Shown here: positions 32,877 through 42,439 of the stretch, one piece after another | How positions within the stretch are numbered: position 1 is the stretch's first letter | Layout: each line of letters opens with the position of its first letter | Source: an uncultured Anaeromassilibacillus sp. | GTDB taxonomy: Bacteria; Bacillota; Clostridia; Oscillospirales; Acutalibacteraceae | Reading direction: 5' to 3' | DNA: 51,236 nucleotides | Assembly (NCBI GenBank): GCA_930987725.1 | Contig: CAKNKY010000016.1 | Coordinates: 1-51,236, forward strand | Made by a program: the position numbers and the translations under genes | Notes under the pieces: model-generated | Database searches by the model: none | What the model saw: the letters and a program-made list of their open reading frames with translations, nothing else | What the model was told of the DNA's origin: nothing

Positions 32877-34013
32877 TCAGAACTGATCGGCCGTGGGCCA
32901 GAAGATGGGAAGCGGGAACCAGCCGGCGGGGGCCAGGCCGTCCTGCAGGCAGCTCTGCGGCGAGAGCAGCAGCGACTGCGCCTGCTTCTGATCGAGCTCC
33001 GGCGCGCCGGGGGCCGCCTTCTCCTCCACCGTGACACCCGCGCCGGTGACGCGCACCGTGACCGGCTGGCCGCCCAGCACGGCGGACCACTCGCCGGGCA
33101 CGAGGCCGAGCGTCTTCTGCCGCAGCGTGAGATACGCTTCGAGCACGGGGGCGAAGCGGTAGATGCGGATCATCTCGCTCGCCTCCAGGCGCCAGGACTC
33201 CGCAAACGTCTCCAGGCGGCGGTTCAGGGCCGTGTCCGTGGCGGATGCGGCAATCGTGACATGGCCGGGCCGGTAGCAGGCAAAGAACGCCTTGATCACC
33301 GGGCCGAGATCCTCGTTATCCTCCAGTGCGATCTCGTTGATGGTCCTGCTGTCGGACGAAGCCGTCAGATAACCGGCCGCTTTGCCCTTTTTCAGGATGG
33401 CGAGCGGGTGCATGCCGAAGGAGCGCAGCCCTTCCTCGAAGAGGACGGGAGCGCGGTAGACGCGCGCCGGCCGGCGCAGGTGCAGCTCCTGTGCCAATGT
33501 CAGCGCTTCCGGCGACTCCGCCAGCGGGCGGAAGGAGAACGATCCATCGTCCACGCTGCGCAGCGCATGGCGGATATTTGCCTCATCCACCGTCCATTGC
33601 AGCTTGAGGCCGCCGGAGGTGTAGCCAAAATATTCATACCTCTGGCGCTGGCCGCTGAGCACGGCCAGATCGCATGATTCCCGCAATTCCTCGTCCCAAT
33701 CGGCCATCAACCGCTTCATGAAGCCTTCGCCGCGGGCGCGCGGATGCACGGAAACGCTGCCGATAAACCAGGCGCGCAGCTCATGGCCGCACACGGTGAG
33801 CGTTTCCGGCAGGCAGGCAATGGCGGCCCAGAGCCGTCCCATCCCGTCCACGGCCACGCGGTGAAGCTCCGCGGCATTCTTGCCCGGGCCATACACGCGC
33901 GGAATCATCTTTTCAAAATCGTGCGGGCGGTGATCGTAGCTGAACACGTAGTTCACAAGATCGACGCACGCGTCGTACTCCTCCGGATGTGCCTTGCGGA
34001 ATGTGATTTCCAT
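32877..34013 (-). CDS. Eis-type GNAT N-acetyltransferase
   Basis: 378 residues, the length of Eis-like proteins. The first GNAT domain has FIGSVSVHPRARGEGFMKRLM (acetyl-CoA loop R-A-R-G-E-G-F). A second, degenerate GNAT domain follows, then a C-terminal sterol-carrier-like domain (GLVPGEWSAVLGGQPVTVRV). In mycobacteria Eis acetylates aminoglycosides and proteins; the substrate here is unknown. ATG 34013 is followed by a family-typical start (MEITFRKAHPEEYD). It lies 49 bp downstream of prfC in the same direction and ends at its own terminator. Confidence 0.9.
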   Translation of the reverse strand: MEITFRKAHPEEYDACVDLVNYVFSYDHRPHDFEKMIPRVYGPGKNAAELHRVAVDGMGRLWAAIACLPETLTVCGHELRAWFIGSVSVHPRARGEGFMKRLMADWDEELRESCDLAVLSGQRQRYEYFGYTSGGLKLQWTVDEANIRHALRSVDDGSFSFRPLAESPEALTLAQELHLRRPARVYRAPVLFEEGLRSFGMHPLAILKKGKAAGYLTASSDSRTINEIALEDNEDLGPVIKAFFACYRPGHVTIAASATDTALNRRLETFAESWRLEASEMIRIYRFAPVLEAYLTLRQKTLGLVPGEWSAVLGGQPVTVRVTGAGVTVEEKAAPGAPELDQKQAQSLLLSPQSCLQDGLAPAGWFPLPIFWPTADQF

Positions 34014-34062
34014 GGTTTGTCTTTCCTTTCTGTTTGAGCCCCCGGGAGGGGGACGCAGAGCA

Positions 34063-35667
34063 TCACCAGCGGCCGAACTCCGCCAGCTTGAGCTGCGGAT
34101 TGTGCTCCTCGGCCCACCGGATGCTCCACTCGTTGGCAAAGAGCAGCAGGTAATTTCCTTTCAAATCCTGAATCCGGCGCGTGTCGGAGGTCAGGTTCAG
34201 CCGCTTGGGATCGAAATCCTCCTCGCGGTTTTCGATCCAGCGGATGTATTCATAGGGCAAGCCTTCCATGCGGATGTCCACGTTGTACTCGTTCTTGAGG
34301 CGGTATTCAAACACGTCGAACTGCAGCGTGCCCACGACGCCCACGATGACCTCCTCCATGCCGCCGCCCAACTCCTGAAAGATCTGAATGGCGCCTTCCT
34401 GGGCGATCTGCGTCATGCCCTTCACAAACTGCTTGCGCTTCATCGTGTCCACCTGGTAGACGCGGTTGAAGTGCTCCGGCGCGAACGTGGGGATGCCGCC
34501 GAACCGGAACTTCTCCGCCCCGGTGCAGATCGTGTCGCCGATGGAGAAGATGCCGGGATCGAACACGCCGATGATGTCGCCGGCGTACGCCTCGTCGATG
34601 ATCTCGCGCTCCTGCGCCATGAGCTGCTGCGGCTGGGCCAGCTTGATCTTCTTGCCGCCCTGCACGTGATAGACCTCCATGCCCTTCTCAAACCGGCCGG
34701 AGCAGATGCGCATGAACGCAATGCGGTCGCGGTGGGCGCGGTTCATGTTCGCCTGGATCTTGAACACGAAGGCGGAAAAATCCGGGCGGAAAGGATCGAT
34801 GAGGCCGGCGTCCGATTCGCGCGGCAACGGCGGGGGCGTGAGGTTCAGGAATTCCTTGAGGAACGGTTCCACGCCGAAGTTCGTGAGCGCGGAGCCGAAG
34901 AACACGGGCGAAAGGCGGCCGTGGCGCACGGCGTCCGCGTCGAATTCATAGCCCGCGCCGTCGAGCAGCTCCACGTCGTCGCACAGCGTGTGATAGTGAT
35001 CCTCGCCGATCAGCTTCGAAAGGCCGGGGTCGGAGAGATCCGCCTCGATCACCGGCACCTCGCGCTGGCCGTTCGCCATCTCATCCAGCGCCTGGAACGC
35101 GAGGATCTCGCGCCGTTCGCGGTCATACACGCCCTTGAATTCCTTGCCGGAGCCGATGGGCCAGTTCATGGGATACGTCTTGATGCCCAGCTCATACTCG
35201 ATCTCGTCGAGCAGGTCGTAGGGGCTGCGGGCGTCGCGATCCATCTTGTTGATGAAGGTGAAGATCGGGATATCGCGCAGGAGGCAAACCTTGAACAGCT
35301 TGCGCGTCTGCGGTTCCACGCCCTTCGCGGCGTCGATCACCATCACGGCGGAGTCCGCCGCCATGAGCGTGCGGTACGTATCCTCGGAAAAGTCCTGGTG
35401 GCCGGGCGTATCGAGAATGTTGATACAGTAGCCGTCATAACGGAACTGCATCACGGAGGAGGTGACGGAAATGCCTCTCTGCTTTTCAATCTCCATCCAG
35501 TCCGAAACGGCATGGCGCGCCGTCTTTTTGCCCTTGACCGAGCCGGCCAGCGCGATGGCGCCGCCGTAAAGCAGCAGCTTTTCGGTGAGCGTCGTCTTGC
35601 CCGCGTCCGGGTGCGAGATGATGGCGAAGGTCCGCCGTTTTTCGATTTCTTTTCTGATGTCTGGCAA
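34063..35667 (-). CDS. prfC: Peptide chain release factor 3
   Basis: 534 residues. This translational GTPase removes RF1/RF2 from the ribosome after termination. G1 is ISHPDAGKTTLTEKLL, the switch region has RGISVTSSVMQF, G3 is DTPGHQDFSEDTYR and G4 is FINKMDRDARSP. Domain II includes AFVFKIQANMNRAHRDRIAF. The C-terminal domain III (GTLQFDVFEYRLKNEYNVD) is the RF3 signature that separates it from EF-G. The length is standard. The Eis-like gene follows on the same strand and may be cotranscribed. Confidence 0.97.
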   Translation of the reverse strand: MPDIRKEIEKRRTFAIISHPDAGKTTLTEKLLLYGGAIALAGSVKGKKTARHAVSDWMEIEKQRGISVTSSVMQFRYDGYCINILDTPGHQDFSEDTYRTLMAADSAVMVIDAAKGVEPQTRKLFKVCLLRDIPIFTFINKMDRDARSPYDLLDEIEYELGIKTYPMNWPIGSGKEFKGVYDRERREILAFQALDEMANGQREVPVIEADLSDPGLSKLIGEDHYHTLCDDVELLDGAGYEFDADAVRHGRLSPVFFGSALTNFGVEPFLKEFLNLTPPPLPRESDAGLIDPFRPDFSAFVFKIQANMNRAHRDRIAFMRICSGRFEKGMEVYHVQGGKKIKLAQPQQLMAQEREIIDEAYAGDIIGVFDPGIFSIGDTICTGAEKFRFGGIPTFAPEHFNRVYQVDTMKRKQFVKGMTQIAQEGAIQIFQELGGGMEEVIVGVVGTLQFDVFEYRLKNEYNVDIRMEGLPYEYIRWIENREEDFDPKRLNLTSDTRRIQDLKGNYLLLFANEWSIRWAEEHNPQLKLAEFGRW

Positions 35668-35821
35668 AGCAAAGCCTCCTCGAAATTTCCGTTCAGAATC
35701 CGCGCGGCCGCAGGTGTGTGTTTCCGCGTCTCAATCTATTAGTATACCGGATGATCCGCCGGATTTCCAGCTTTCCCGCAAACTTTTCCGCAATTTTTTC
35801 CCATGTGCCTTTGCGGGAAGA

Positions 35822-35866
35822 AGAAAAAGGGGCCGCCCCACCGGTTGCACCGGGCGGCAGCCCCAG
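35822..35866 (-). terminator. Terminator after the GH43-like gene
   Basis: Read leftward, GGGGCTGCCGCCCGGT pairs with ACCGGTGGGGCGGCCCC, followed by TTTTTC. Confidence 0.85.
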
Positions 35867-35878
35867 AGGCTTTCGCGT

Positions 35879-36838
35879 TTACATCGGGGAACCGAACTCC
35901 GCCTCCGTGAAATCGAAGGAGCGGATGCGCTCGTATTCCTCGTCCGTGATTTTCAGAATGGTGCCGTGCTTGAAGCCGTAGGGGAAGGAGAATTCCTCCG
36001 AGGCGCGGCGGAAATTTGCCTTGGCCAGGCTGTCCGCCACGAAGGGCACATAGCCCTGGCCGCGGCCGCGCACGCCGAAGTAATCAATGAACAGGCACCA
36101 GCGGCCGTCCGGCGCGTGCACCGCCGTGGGCGCTTCATAGGACCCGCGCTTCTCCAGGCCGCTCATGGCTTCCTCAAATGCTTCCACGCGCTCGAAGGGG
36201 CCTTCCCAGCTCTTCGAGCGGAGCAGCATAACGCCGGAGGGGTTGGCCACGCTCTTCACAAAGAGGTAGTACACGCCGTCCTCCTCATACATGGCGGAGT
36301 CGATCACATCGCTGTCCTCCTTCTCATAGAGGACGCGCGGCTCGGTGAAGGTCTTGAAATCGTTCGTGCGGCAGCACCAGATGCCCTTCTTCTTGAAATC
36401 GCTGCCCGGCACGCTGGACGTCCAGTGCAGGAGGAAGGAGCCGTCCGGCTCGGCGAGCACATCCGGCGCCCACAGGCAGCCCATGCACGGCGTGCCGATC
36501 GGCAGCAGGCGCTGCTCGCTCCAGTGCACGAGATCCTCCGATTCCCAGCAGGAGAGCGCCTTGCTTCCGTTGCGGGAAATCTCCGCCCAGGAGCCCTTAT
36601 ACTGGTTTCTCATGCCGTATGCCAGGGAAAGATCGGTGGCAATGATGTAAAATTTCCCGTTTTTCGCGTCGCGCACGATGGTGTGATCGCGCACGCCCTT
36701 GTCGCCGTAGTACGCCCACAGCACCGGGCGGCCGCCGTTGACTTCCTCCCAGTGGAATGCGTCGCGGCTCAGGCCGAAATAGACCTGCTCCCCGTCCGGG
36801 GTGGCTTTTTCTCTGAAATGGACAAACAGATAAGGCAT
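35879..36838 (-). CDS. GH43-like five-bladed beta-propeller glycosidase, cytoplasmic
   Basis: 319 residues without signal peptide. The propeller motifs include VYFGLSRDAFHWEEV, GVRDHTIVRDAKNGKFYII, CLWAPDVLAEPDGSFLLHW, VIDSAMYEEDGVYYLF and GSYEAPTAVHAPDGRW (the likely general-acid Glu). The arrangement resembles arabinosidase- or xylosidase-type GH43 enzymes, but the exact substrate is unclear. GGGGAGG precedes ATG 36838. It is divergent from a GH31 gene across a 326-bp region, which suggests joint regulation for breakdown of a mixed plant oligosaccharide. Confidence 0.85.
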   Translation of the reverse strand: MPYLFVHFREKATPDGEQVYFGLSRDAFHWEEVNGGRPVLWAYYGDKGVRDHTIVRDAKNGKFYIIATDLSLAYGMRNQYKGSWAEISRNGSKALSCWESEDLVHWSEQRLLPIGTPCMGCLWAPDVLAEPDGSFLLHWTSSVPGSDFKKKGIWCCRTNDFKTFTEPRVLYEKEDSDVIDSAMYEEDGVYYLFVKSVANPSGVMLLRSKSWEGPFERVEAFEEAMSGLEKRGSYEAPTAVHAPDGRWCLFIDYFGVRGRGQGYVPFVADSLAKANFRRASEEFSFPYGFKHGTILKITDEEYERIRSFDFTEAEFGSPM

Positions 36839-37164
36839 TGCTGCCTCCCCCTTTCCTTCTCCCGCGCACCTGTGCGGCGGAAGAACAAAAATACAATTAC
36901 AGACAGTATACTCTTTTTTCTCCTGAAAAAGCAATGACAAATTGCAGGAACCAATTGACCGATCCTATGAAAGAGAGCCACGCCGGGCAAACACCGCCCC
37001 CACCCAAAAAATGCGCGGCAAAAAAAGCCCGTGTTGTTGAAAACGGCGGGGGGCTATGCTAGAATAGGGGTGTCCGACGGAGGCGGGCGGGCGGCTGGGT
37101 GGAGCCGGCCGCGCCGCCGCCGTTTTTGGGGCGAGGAATGATTTTAAGACAGGAAGGTGCCTGC
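36839..37164. promoter_or_regulatory. Divergent promoter region between GH43-like and GH31 genes
   Basis: Rightward promoter: TTGAAA (37037-37042), 17 bp, TAGAAT (37060-37065). Leftward: a TATACT near 36908 with TTGCTT 18 bp before it. No adjacent regulator gene is present. I see no clear shared operator palindrome. Confidence 0.55.
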
Positions 37165-39117
37165 ATGAAAATTGAACTGAAGGATAACAAAATCTACATG
37201 ACGCGCGCCGGCGAGGCTGTGTGTGTTTCCGCATGCGGAAAAAACAGCATCCGCTTCCAGGCCGCGCCCTCCGGCAAGCTGATCGAGCAGAACTGGACCC
37301 TGATGCCGCAGGAAGTGCCCGCCAAAGTGTGGGAGGAAGAGGACAAGGCTGTGCTGGAAACGGGCACGATGCGCGCCGAGCTCACACGCGACGGCAAGCT
37401 CACCTATTTCCGCGACGGCAAGCAGATCCTGCGCGAGCAGCCTGAGATGACGTTCAACTCCGGCATCCGCAATTACCGCAACAAGGGCAGCCACCTCTGG
37501 ACGGCGCGCATCTCCTTTGAAGCGAACGAGAACGAACATTTTTACGGCCTCGGCCATGAGCCGACGGACTGCTTCGACCTCAAGGGCTGCACATATGACC
37601 TGCGCCACCTGAACGCGAAGTGCTCCATGCCGTATGTGTACTCCACGCTGGGCTACGGCTTCCTGTGGAACCAGCCCTCCACCGGCCGCTGCGAGCTGGC
37701 CTGCAACCGCACCCGCTGGACGAGCGACAGCACCCGCCAGGTGGATTACGTGGTGATCGGCGGCAGCCCGCGCGAGGTTGCCGGCACGCTCGCCGATCTC
37801 ACCGGCCATGCGCCCATGATGCCCGACTGGGCCACCGGCTTCTGGCAGTGCAAGCTCCGTTATGAGACGCAGGAGCAGGTGCTTTCCGTGGCGCGGCGCT
37901 ACAAGGAGCTCGGCATTCCGCTCTCCGTCATCGTGATCGACTATTTCCACTGGACGGAGCAGGGCGATTACCGCTATGATCCGAAATACTGGCCGGACCC
38001 GCGCGCCATGGCGGACGAGCTGCACAAGATGGGCATCCGCCTGATGGTTTCCATGTGGCCCACGATCAACGAAAAGAGCGAAAACTACCAGACGATGCTC
38101 GACAACAACATGCTGATCCGCACCGTGAGCGGCTCCAACCGCGTATTCGATTTCTACGGCCCGCAGGCCGAGATCGATCCCACCAACCCGGAAACGCGCA
38201 AGTATGTGTGGCAGCGGCTGAAGGAAAACTATGTGGACAACGGCGTGGACCTGCTCTGGTTCGACGAGGCGGAGCCGGAAATCCACCCCGAGCACTTCGA
38301 TAACCTCATCCTCTCGCTGGGCAACGGCGACGAGGTGGGCCTGATCTACCCCTATTACTACGCCCAGCTCGTGTATGACGGCATGAAGGAGATGGGCCGC
38401 GACGACATTGTGACGCTCTCCCGCTGCGCTTACATCGGCGCGCAGAAGTTCGGCACGCTCGTGTGGTCCGGCGACATCCCCTCCACGTTTGAAAGCCTGC
38501 GCAAGCAGGTCAAGTCCGGCCTGAACATGGCCATGTGCGGCATCCCGTGGTGGACAACCGACATCGGCGGCTTCTATGGCGGCGACATCGAGTCCGACGA
38601 GTTCCGCGAGCTGATTGTGCGCTGGTTCCAGTACGGCGTGTTCTGCCCGGTGTTCCGCCTGCACGGCAGCCGCAACGGCCATGACCGCACGCGCGACATC
38701 ATCGAACCCTCCGGCGGCGACAACGAGCTGTGGAGCTTCGGCGACCGCGACTACGAGATCCTGCGCGATCTCGTGTTCCTGCGCGAGCGCCTGCGCCCCT
38801 ACATCCACGATCAGATGGCCATCGCTTCCAAAGACGGCGTGCCGGTCATGCGCCCGCTGATCTTCGACTGGCCGGAGGATGAAACCTGCACCTCCATCGG
38901 CGACGAGTTCCTCTTCGGCGACGACATCCTCTTCGCGCCCATCGTGAACCGGGGCGAGACGAGCCGCCGCGTCTATCTGCCGGCCGGCGAGTGGGTCTTT
39001 GCCCGCGACGGCAAGGAGTATGCCGGCGGCCAGTGGATCACCTGCACGGCTGAGCTGAACGAGTTCATCGCCTTCGTGAAGAAGGGCGCCAGCGTCCTCT
39101 CCGCATTCCAGGCATAA
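37165..39117 (+). CDS. Glycoside hydrolase family 31 alpha-glycosidase
   Basis: 650 residues, cytoplasmic. The N-terminal sandwich is short. The barrel has GLGHEPTDCFDL, PDWATGFWQCKLRY, VIVIDYFHWTEQGDY, the nucleophile Asp in LLWFDEAEPEIHPEH and the acid/base Asp in LVWSGDIPSTFE. It then has GIPWWTTDIGGFYGG and FRLHGSRNGHD. The C-terminal sandwich contains PAGEWVFARDGKEYAGGQW. GH31 includes alpha-glucosidases and alpha-xylosidases; the specificity is not decided by these motifs. AGGAAGG precedes ATG 37165. It pairs divergently with the GH43-like gene. Confidence 0.93.
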   Translation: MKIELKDNKIYMTRAGEAVCVSACGKNSIRFQAAPSGKLIEQNWTLMPQEVPAKVWEEEDKAVLETGTMRAELTRDGKLTYFRDGKQILREQPEMTFNSGIRNYRNKGSHLWTARISFEANENEHFYGLGHEPTDCFDLKGCTYDLRHLNAKCSMPYVYSTLGYGFLWNQPSTGRCELACNRTRWTSDSTRQVDYVVIGGSPREVAGTLADLTGHAPMMPDWATGFWQCKLRYETQEQVLSVARRYKELGIPLSVIVIDYFHWTEQGDYRYDPKYWPDPRAMADELHKMGIRLMVSMWPTINEKSENYQTMLDNNMLIRTVSGSNRVFDFYGPQAEIDPTNPETRKYVWQRLKENYVDNGVDLLWFDEAEPEIHPEHFDNLILSLGNGDEVGLIYPYYYAQLVYDGMKEMGRDDIVTLSRCAYIGAQKFGTLVWSGDIPSTFESLRKQVKSGLNMAMCGIPWWTTDIGGFYGGDIESDEFRELIVRWFQYGVFCPVFRLHGSRNGHDRTRDIIEPSGGDNELWSFGDRDYEILRDLVFLRERLRPYIHDQMAIASKDGVPVMRPLIFDWPEDETCTSIGDEFLFGDDILFAPIVNRGETSRRVYLPAGEWVFARDGKEYAGGQWITCTAELNEFIAFVKKGASVLSAFQA

Positions 39118-39150
39118 TAAGCGGCCGCTTTTCATCCGCGGCTCTTTGGC

Positions 39151-39188
39151 AGCCCGCCGCACGGCTTTTGCCTGCGGCGGGCTGTTTT
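39151..39188 (+). terminator. Terminator after the GH31 gene
   Basis: AGCCCGCCGCA pairs with TGCGGCGGGCT, followed by GTTTTG. Confidence 0.8.
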
Positions 39189-39294
39189 GCACCCGCACAG
39201 ATCTGGTATTGGCGCGAAAAATATGGTATGATTAAGGACAATGCATCACCACGCGGGGCGCCCCCGCCCCGCAGGAAGGGAGACGATCCAAAAC

Positions 39295-40767
39295 ATGAAC
39301 CGCGATTTTGAAGAACTGCAGCGGTCGCTGGAAAAAGCTTCGGCACTCCAGGCCGCGCTCTCACTCTTCAGCTGGGACTCCGAGACGCTGGCCCCGCCGG
39401 AAAGCGCCGCCTATACCGCCCGCGCCGTGGGCGCCCTCGCGGAGGAATATTCCGCCGTGATGAACAGTCCGCGCCTGCGCGAGCTGGCCGCCTCCATCGA
39501 CCCGGCCACCCTCTCTCCGAAGGAGGCCGCCATCCTGCGCCATCTGCGCCGCGATCTGGAATATTTTGAAAAAATCCCGCAGGAGGAATACCGCGCCTGG
39601 CAGGAGCTGCTGGCGCGCAGCTCCTCCGTGTGGAAGGCCGCCAAGGCAAAAAACGATTTTGCCTCCTTCGCCCCCGTCCTCGAGGAGATCGTGCAGACGG
39701 CGCGCCGCTTTGCCAAGCTGCGCGCCAAGCCGGGCCAGGCCCCCTATGACGTGCTGCTTCAGGACTACGACGAGAGCTTCCCCATGGCCGTGCTCGATCC
39801 CTTCTTCGAGAAGGTGAAAAACTGCGTGGTGCCGCTGCTGCGCGCCCGCGTGGATGCCCTGCACGAACAGACCGTGAAGCACCCCTGCCCCGCCGACAGC
39901 CAGCGCGCGTTCTGCCGCTGGCTGGCCGGCTACGTCGGCCTCGATTTCAGCCGCGGCGTGATGGGAGAGACGGAACACCCCTTCACGGACGGCCTGCACA
40001 ACCACGATGTGCGCATCGCGCTGCACTACCATGAGGACGACGCGGCCAGCGCCATCTTCGCCACCATCCATGAGACGGGCCACGCCATCTATGAGCAGCA
40101 GATTGACGACGACTACACGCTCACGCTTGCGGGCCAGGTCCCGTCCATGGCGCTGCACGAGTCGCAGTCCCGCTTCTTCGAAAACAACATCGGCCGCAGC
40201 CGCCCGTTCTGGACGGCCATCTATGAAAAGCTGCAGCGCATGCTGCCCGAGGCATACGGCGACGTCTCGCTCGACGAGTTCCTGCGCGAGGCCAACGCGG
40301 CCGTGCCCGGCCCCCTGCGCCTGGAGGCGGACGAGCTCACCTACAGCCTGCACATCCTCATCCGCTATGAGCTCGAAAAGCAGCTGATCGACGGCTCTCT
40401 CGCCGTGAAGGATCTGCCCGGGGCCTGGAACGCGCGCTACCGCGAGCTGCTCGGCGTGGAGGTCCGCACGGACAGCGAGGGCGTCCTCTCCGACAGCCAC
40501 TGGTCCGGCGGCCTGATCGGCTACTTCCCGTCCTACGCGATCGGCTCGGCCTTCGCCGCCCAACTCGAAGCGCGCCTGCGCAGCGTGATGGACCTCGACG
40601 GCGCGCTCCGCTCCGGCGGCCTCAGCGACGTGCGCGGCTACCTGCGCGAGCACCTGCACCGCTTCGGCGGCGTCAAGACCTCCGCCGAGCTCATCGAGAG
40701 CGCGGCCGGGGAGCCGTTCAACCCGGATTACTATCTGGAGTATCTGACAAAAAAATACAATGTGTAA
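39295..40767 (+). CDS. M32-family metallocarboxypeptidase (carboxypeptidase Taq)
   Basis: 490 residues, close to the family's 500. This zinc enzyme removes C-terminal residues from peptides in the cytoplasm. The zinc site is FATIHETGHAIYEQQ (HExxH), with the third ligand in LHESQSRFFENNIGR. The substrate-binding HPFTDGLHNHDVRI and the C-terminal ELTYSLHILIRYELEK are typical of M32. AGGAAGGGAG lies upstream of ATG 39295. It stands alone, with a terminator after it. Confidence 0.94.
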   Translation: MNRDFEELQRSLEKASALQAALSLFSWDSETLAPPESAAYTARAVGALAEEYSAVMNSPRLRELAASIDPATLSPKEAAILRHLRRDLEYFEKIPQEEYRAWQELLARSSSVWKAAKAKNDFASFAPVLEEIVQTARRFAKLRAKPGQAPYDVLLQDYDESFPMAVLDPFFEKVKNCVVPLLRARVDALHEQTVKHPCPADSQRAFCRWLAGYVGLDFSRGVMGETEHPFTDGLHNHDVRIALHYHEDDAASAIFATIHETGHAIYEQQIDDDYTLTLAGQVPSMALHESQSRFFENNIGRSRPFWTAIYEKLQRMLPEAYGDVSLDEFLREANAAVPGPLRLEADELTYSLHILIRYELEKQLIDGSLAVKDLPGAWNARYRELLGVEVRTDSEGVLSDSHWSGGLIGYFPSYAIGSAFAAQLEARLRSVMDLDGALRSGGLSDVRGYLREHLHRFGGVKTSAELIESAAGEPFNPDYYLEYLTKKYNV

Positions 40768-40877
40768 TGTATTTTGCGCAATGAGGAGCGCTCCGCCGGC
40801 TGCCGTGCCAGGGCGCACGCGCTGCCCACCCCTCCCCCGCCGCCTTTGCGGCGCGGGAAAAGGGGGCGGACAGGGTC

Positions 40878-40895
40878 GGAGGAGCCTCCTTTTTT
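40878..40895 (+). terminator. Short terminator after the M32 peptidase gene
   Basis: GGAG-GAGC-CTCC followed by TTTTTTT. The stem is only four to five base pairs, so strength is uncertain. Confidence 0.45.
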
Positions 40896-41013
40896 CCTGC
40901 ATTTTTGCAATATTCCGAAAGAAAAATACTGTTTGTATTAAAAAACTCCTGTTTCCGCACGACGGAAACAGGGGAAAACTGTTTTTTGATTCACTCTGAA
41001 GGAGGAACCTGCC

Positions 41014-41838
41014 ATGAAACTTGCTTTTATCGGCGCGGGAAACATGGGCGGGGCGCTGGCGCGCGCTGCCTGCCGCAGCCTGGACCCGCAGGAAGTCGGC
41101 CTCACGGACTATGACGCCGCCAAAGCCGAAGCGCTCGCAAAGGAGCTGGGCTGCCTTACCCTGCCGGACAACGCATCGGCCGTGCGCGAGGCGGACTATG
41201 TGCTGCTGGCCGTGAAGCCGCAGGTGATGCCCGCCGTGCTGGCCGGCATCCGCCCGGTGTTGGAAGACAGTGTGGAAAAAGGGGAAAAGAAGGTGCTCGT
41301 GACCATCGCGGCGGGGCTGCCGATCGCTTCCTACCGTGACGCGCTCGGCGACGCGCTCGCCGGGCTGCCCCTGCTGCGGCTGATGCCGAACACCCCGGCC
41401 GCCGTGGGCCAGGGCATGACGCTGCTGTGTGCCGACGGCGCCTCCGAGGAGGAGATCGCGGGCCTGCAGGCCATGCTCGCCCGCTCCGGCGCGTTCAGCC
41501 GTGTGCCGGAAAACCTGGTGGACGCGGCCGGCTGCGTGACGGGCTGCGCGCCCGCCTTCACCTGCCTGTTTGTGGAAGGACTGGCGGACGGCGCCGTGGC
41601 CGCCGGTGTGCCGCGCGCCCAGGCGCTGGAGTTTGCCGCCCGCACCGTTCTGGGCACGGCGGCGCTCCTGCTCGAGACGAACCAGCACCCCGGCCAGCTC
41701 AAGGACGCCGTGTGCTCGCCGGGCGGCACGACGATCGCCGGCGTGCAGGCGCTGGAGGACCGCGGCTTCCGCGCCGCCTCCATGCAGGCCGTGCTGGCGG
41801 CCATGGAGCGGACGCGCGCCATGCGCGAGGGCAAGTGA
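41014..41838 (+). CDS. proC: Pyrroline-5-carboxylate reductase
   Basis: 274 residues. It performs the last step of proline synthesis, reducing pyrroline-5-carboxylate with NAD(P)H. The Rossmann motif is FIGAGNMGGALARA. LLAVKPQV, LLRLMPNTPAAVGQGM and LKDAVCSPGGTTIAGVQALE (the ProC signature) follow. GGAGG precedes ATG 41014. A perfect 10-bp hairpin (40948-40972) lies in the leader but has no T-run. The gene overlaps the next by 4 bp (GTGA). Confidence 0.96.
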   Translation: MKLAFIGAGNMGGALARAACRSLDPQEVGLTDYDAAKAEALAKELGCLTLPDNASAVREADYVLLAVKPQVMPAVLAGIRPVLEDSVEKGEKKVLVTIAAGLPIASYRDALGDALAGLPLLRLMPNTPAAVGQGMTLLCADGASEEEIAGLQAMLARSGAFSRVPENLVDAAGCVTGCAPAFTCLFVEGLADGAVAAGVPRAQALEFAARTVLGTAALLLETNQHPGQLKDAVCSPGGTTIAGVQALEDRGFRAASMQAVLAAMERTRAMREGK

Positions 41839-42347
41839 ACGCTTCGCCCGTCCTCCACACGCTCGAGCCGGTGTGGAACGAGTCGTCGCGCGTGCTGATC
41901 CTGGGCACGATGCCCTCGCCCAAATCCCGGGAAACAGGCTTTTACTACGGCCACCCGCAGAACCGCTTCTGGCGGGTGATGGCCGATCTCTTTGGCGAGC
42001 CGTTCCCCCCGGCCCCGGCACAGCGGCGTGAGCTCGTGCTGCGCCGCGGCATCGCCCTGTGGGATGTACTCGCCTCCTGCGTGATCCGCGGGGCGGACGA
42101 CGCGAGCATCCGCGAGCCGAAGCCGAACGACATCGGCGCGCTGCTGCACGCCGCGCCGATCCGCGCCGTCTTCACCACGGGGAAGAAAGCCTTTTCCCTT
42201 TACAGCAAGCTCTGCCTGCCGCAGACGGGCATGCAGGCGGTTTCCCTCCCCTCCACAAGCGCGGCGAACTGCCGTCTGCCGTACGATTCGCTGCTGGAAG
42301 CCTACCGCGCGATTCTGCCTTTTCTGGAAGGCTCCCGCCTTTCCTGA
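41835..42347 (+). CDS. Hypoxanthine (deoxyinosine)-DNA glycosylase, UDG superfamily
   Basis: 170 residues from a GTG start that overlaps the proC stop. The N-terminal catalytic block LILGTMPSPKSRETGFYYG followed by HPQNRFWRVM is characteristic of family 6 uracil-DNA-glycosylase-superfamily enzymes, which remove deaminated adenine (hypoxanthine). The C-terminal substrate loop is LPSTSAANCRLPYD. It would act in base-excision repair. Coupling to proC probably reflects only shared transcription. Confidence 0.88.
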   Translation: MNASPVLHTLEPVWNESSRVLILGTMPSPKSRETGFYYGHPQNRFWRVMADLFGEPFPPAPAQRRELVLRRGIALWDVLASCVIRGADDASIREPKPNDIGALLHAAPIRAVFTTGKKAFSLYSKLCLPQTGMQAVSLPSTSAANCRLPYDSLLEAYRAILPFLEGSRLS

Positions 42348-42368
42348 GAAAAAGATCCGGCATGTTGG

Positions 42369-42398
42369 TTGCAAAACAGGGGGAACGGGGTTTATAAT
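42369..42398 (+). promoter_or_regulatory. Promoter of the dtd-aldo/keto reductase pair
   Basis: TTGCAA (42369-42374), an 18-bp spacer and TATAAT (42393-42398). Confidence 0.7.
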
Positions 42399-42439
42399 GT
42401 GACATAGAGATCGGCAGGGTAAGAAAGGGGCAGGAGCTT

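Noticed and set aside
40948-40972. Hairpin CCTGTTTCCG/CGGAAACAGG upstream of proC as a terminator or riboswitch
   Set aside because: The stem is perfect but is not followed by a T-run, and no conserved riboswitch elements surround it, so no regulatory class is claimed.
39361-42021. An 886-codon minus-strand frame spanning the M32 peptidase and proC genes
   Set aside because: It crosses a terminator-like hairpin and an AT-richer intergenic region and encodes low-complexity Ala/Arg/Gly/His sequence. It is the shadow of real plus-strand genes.
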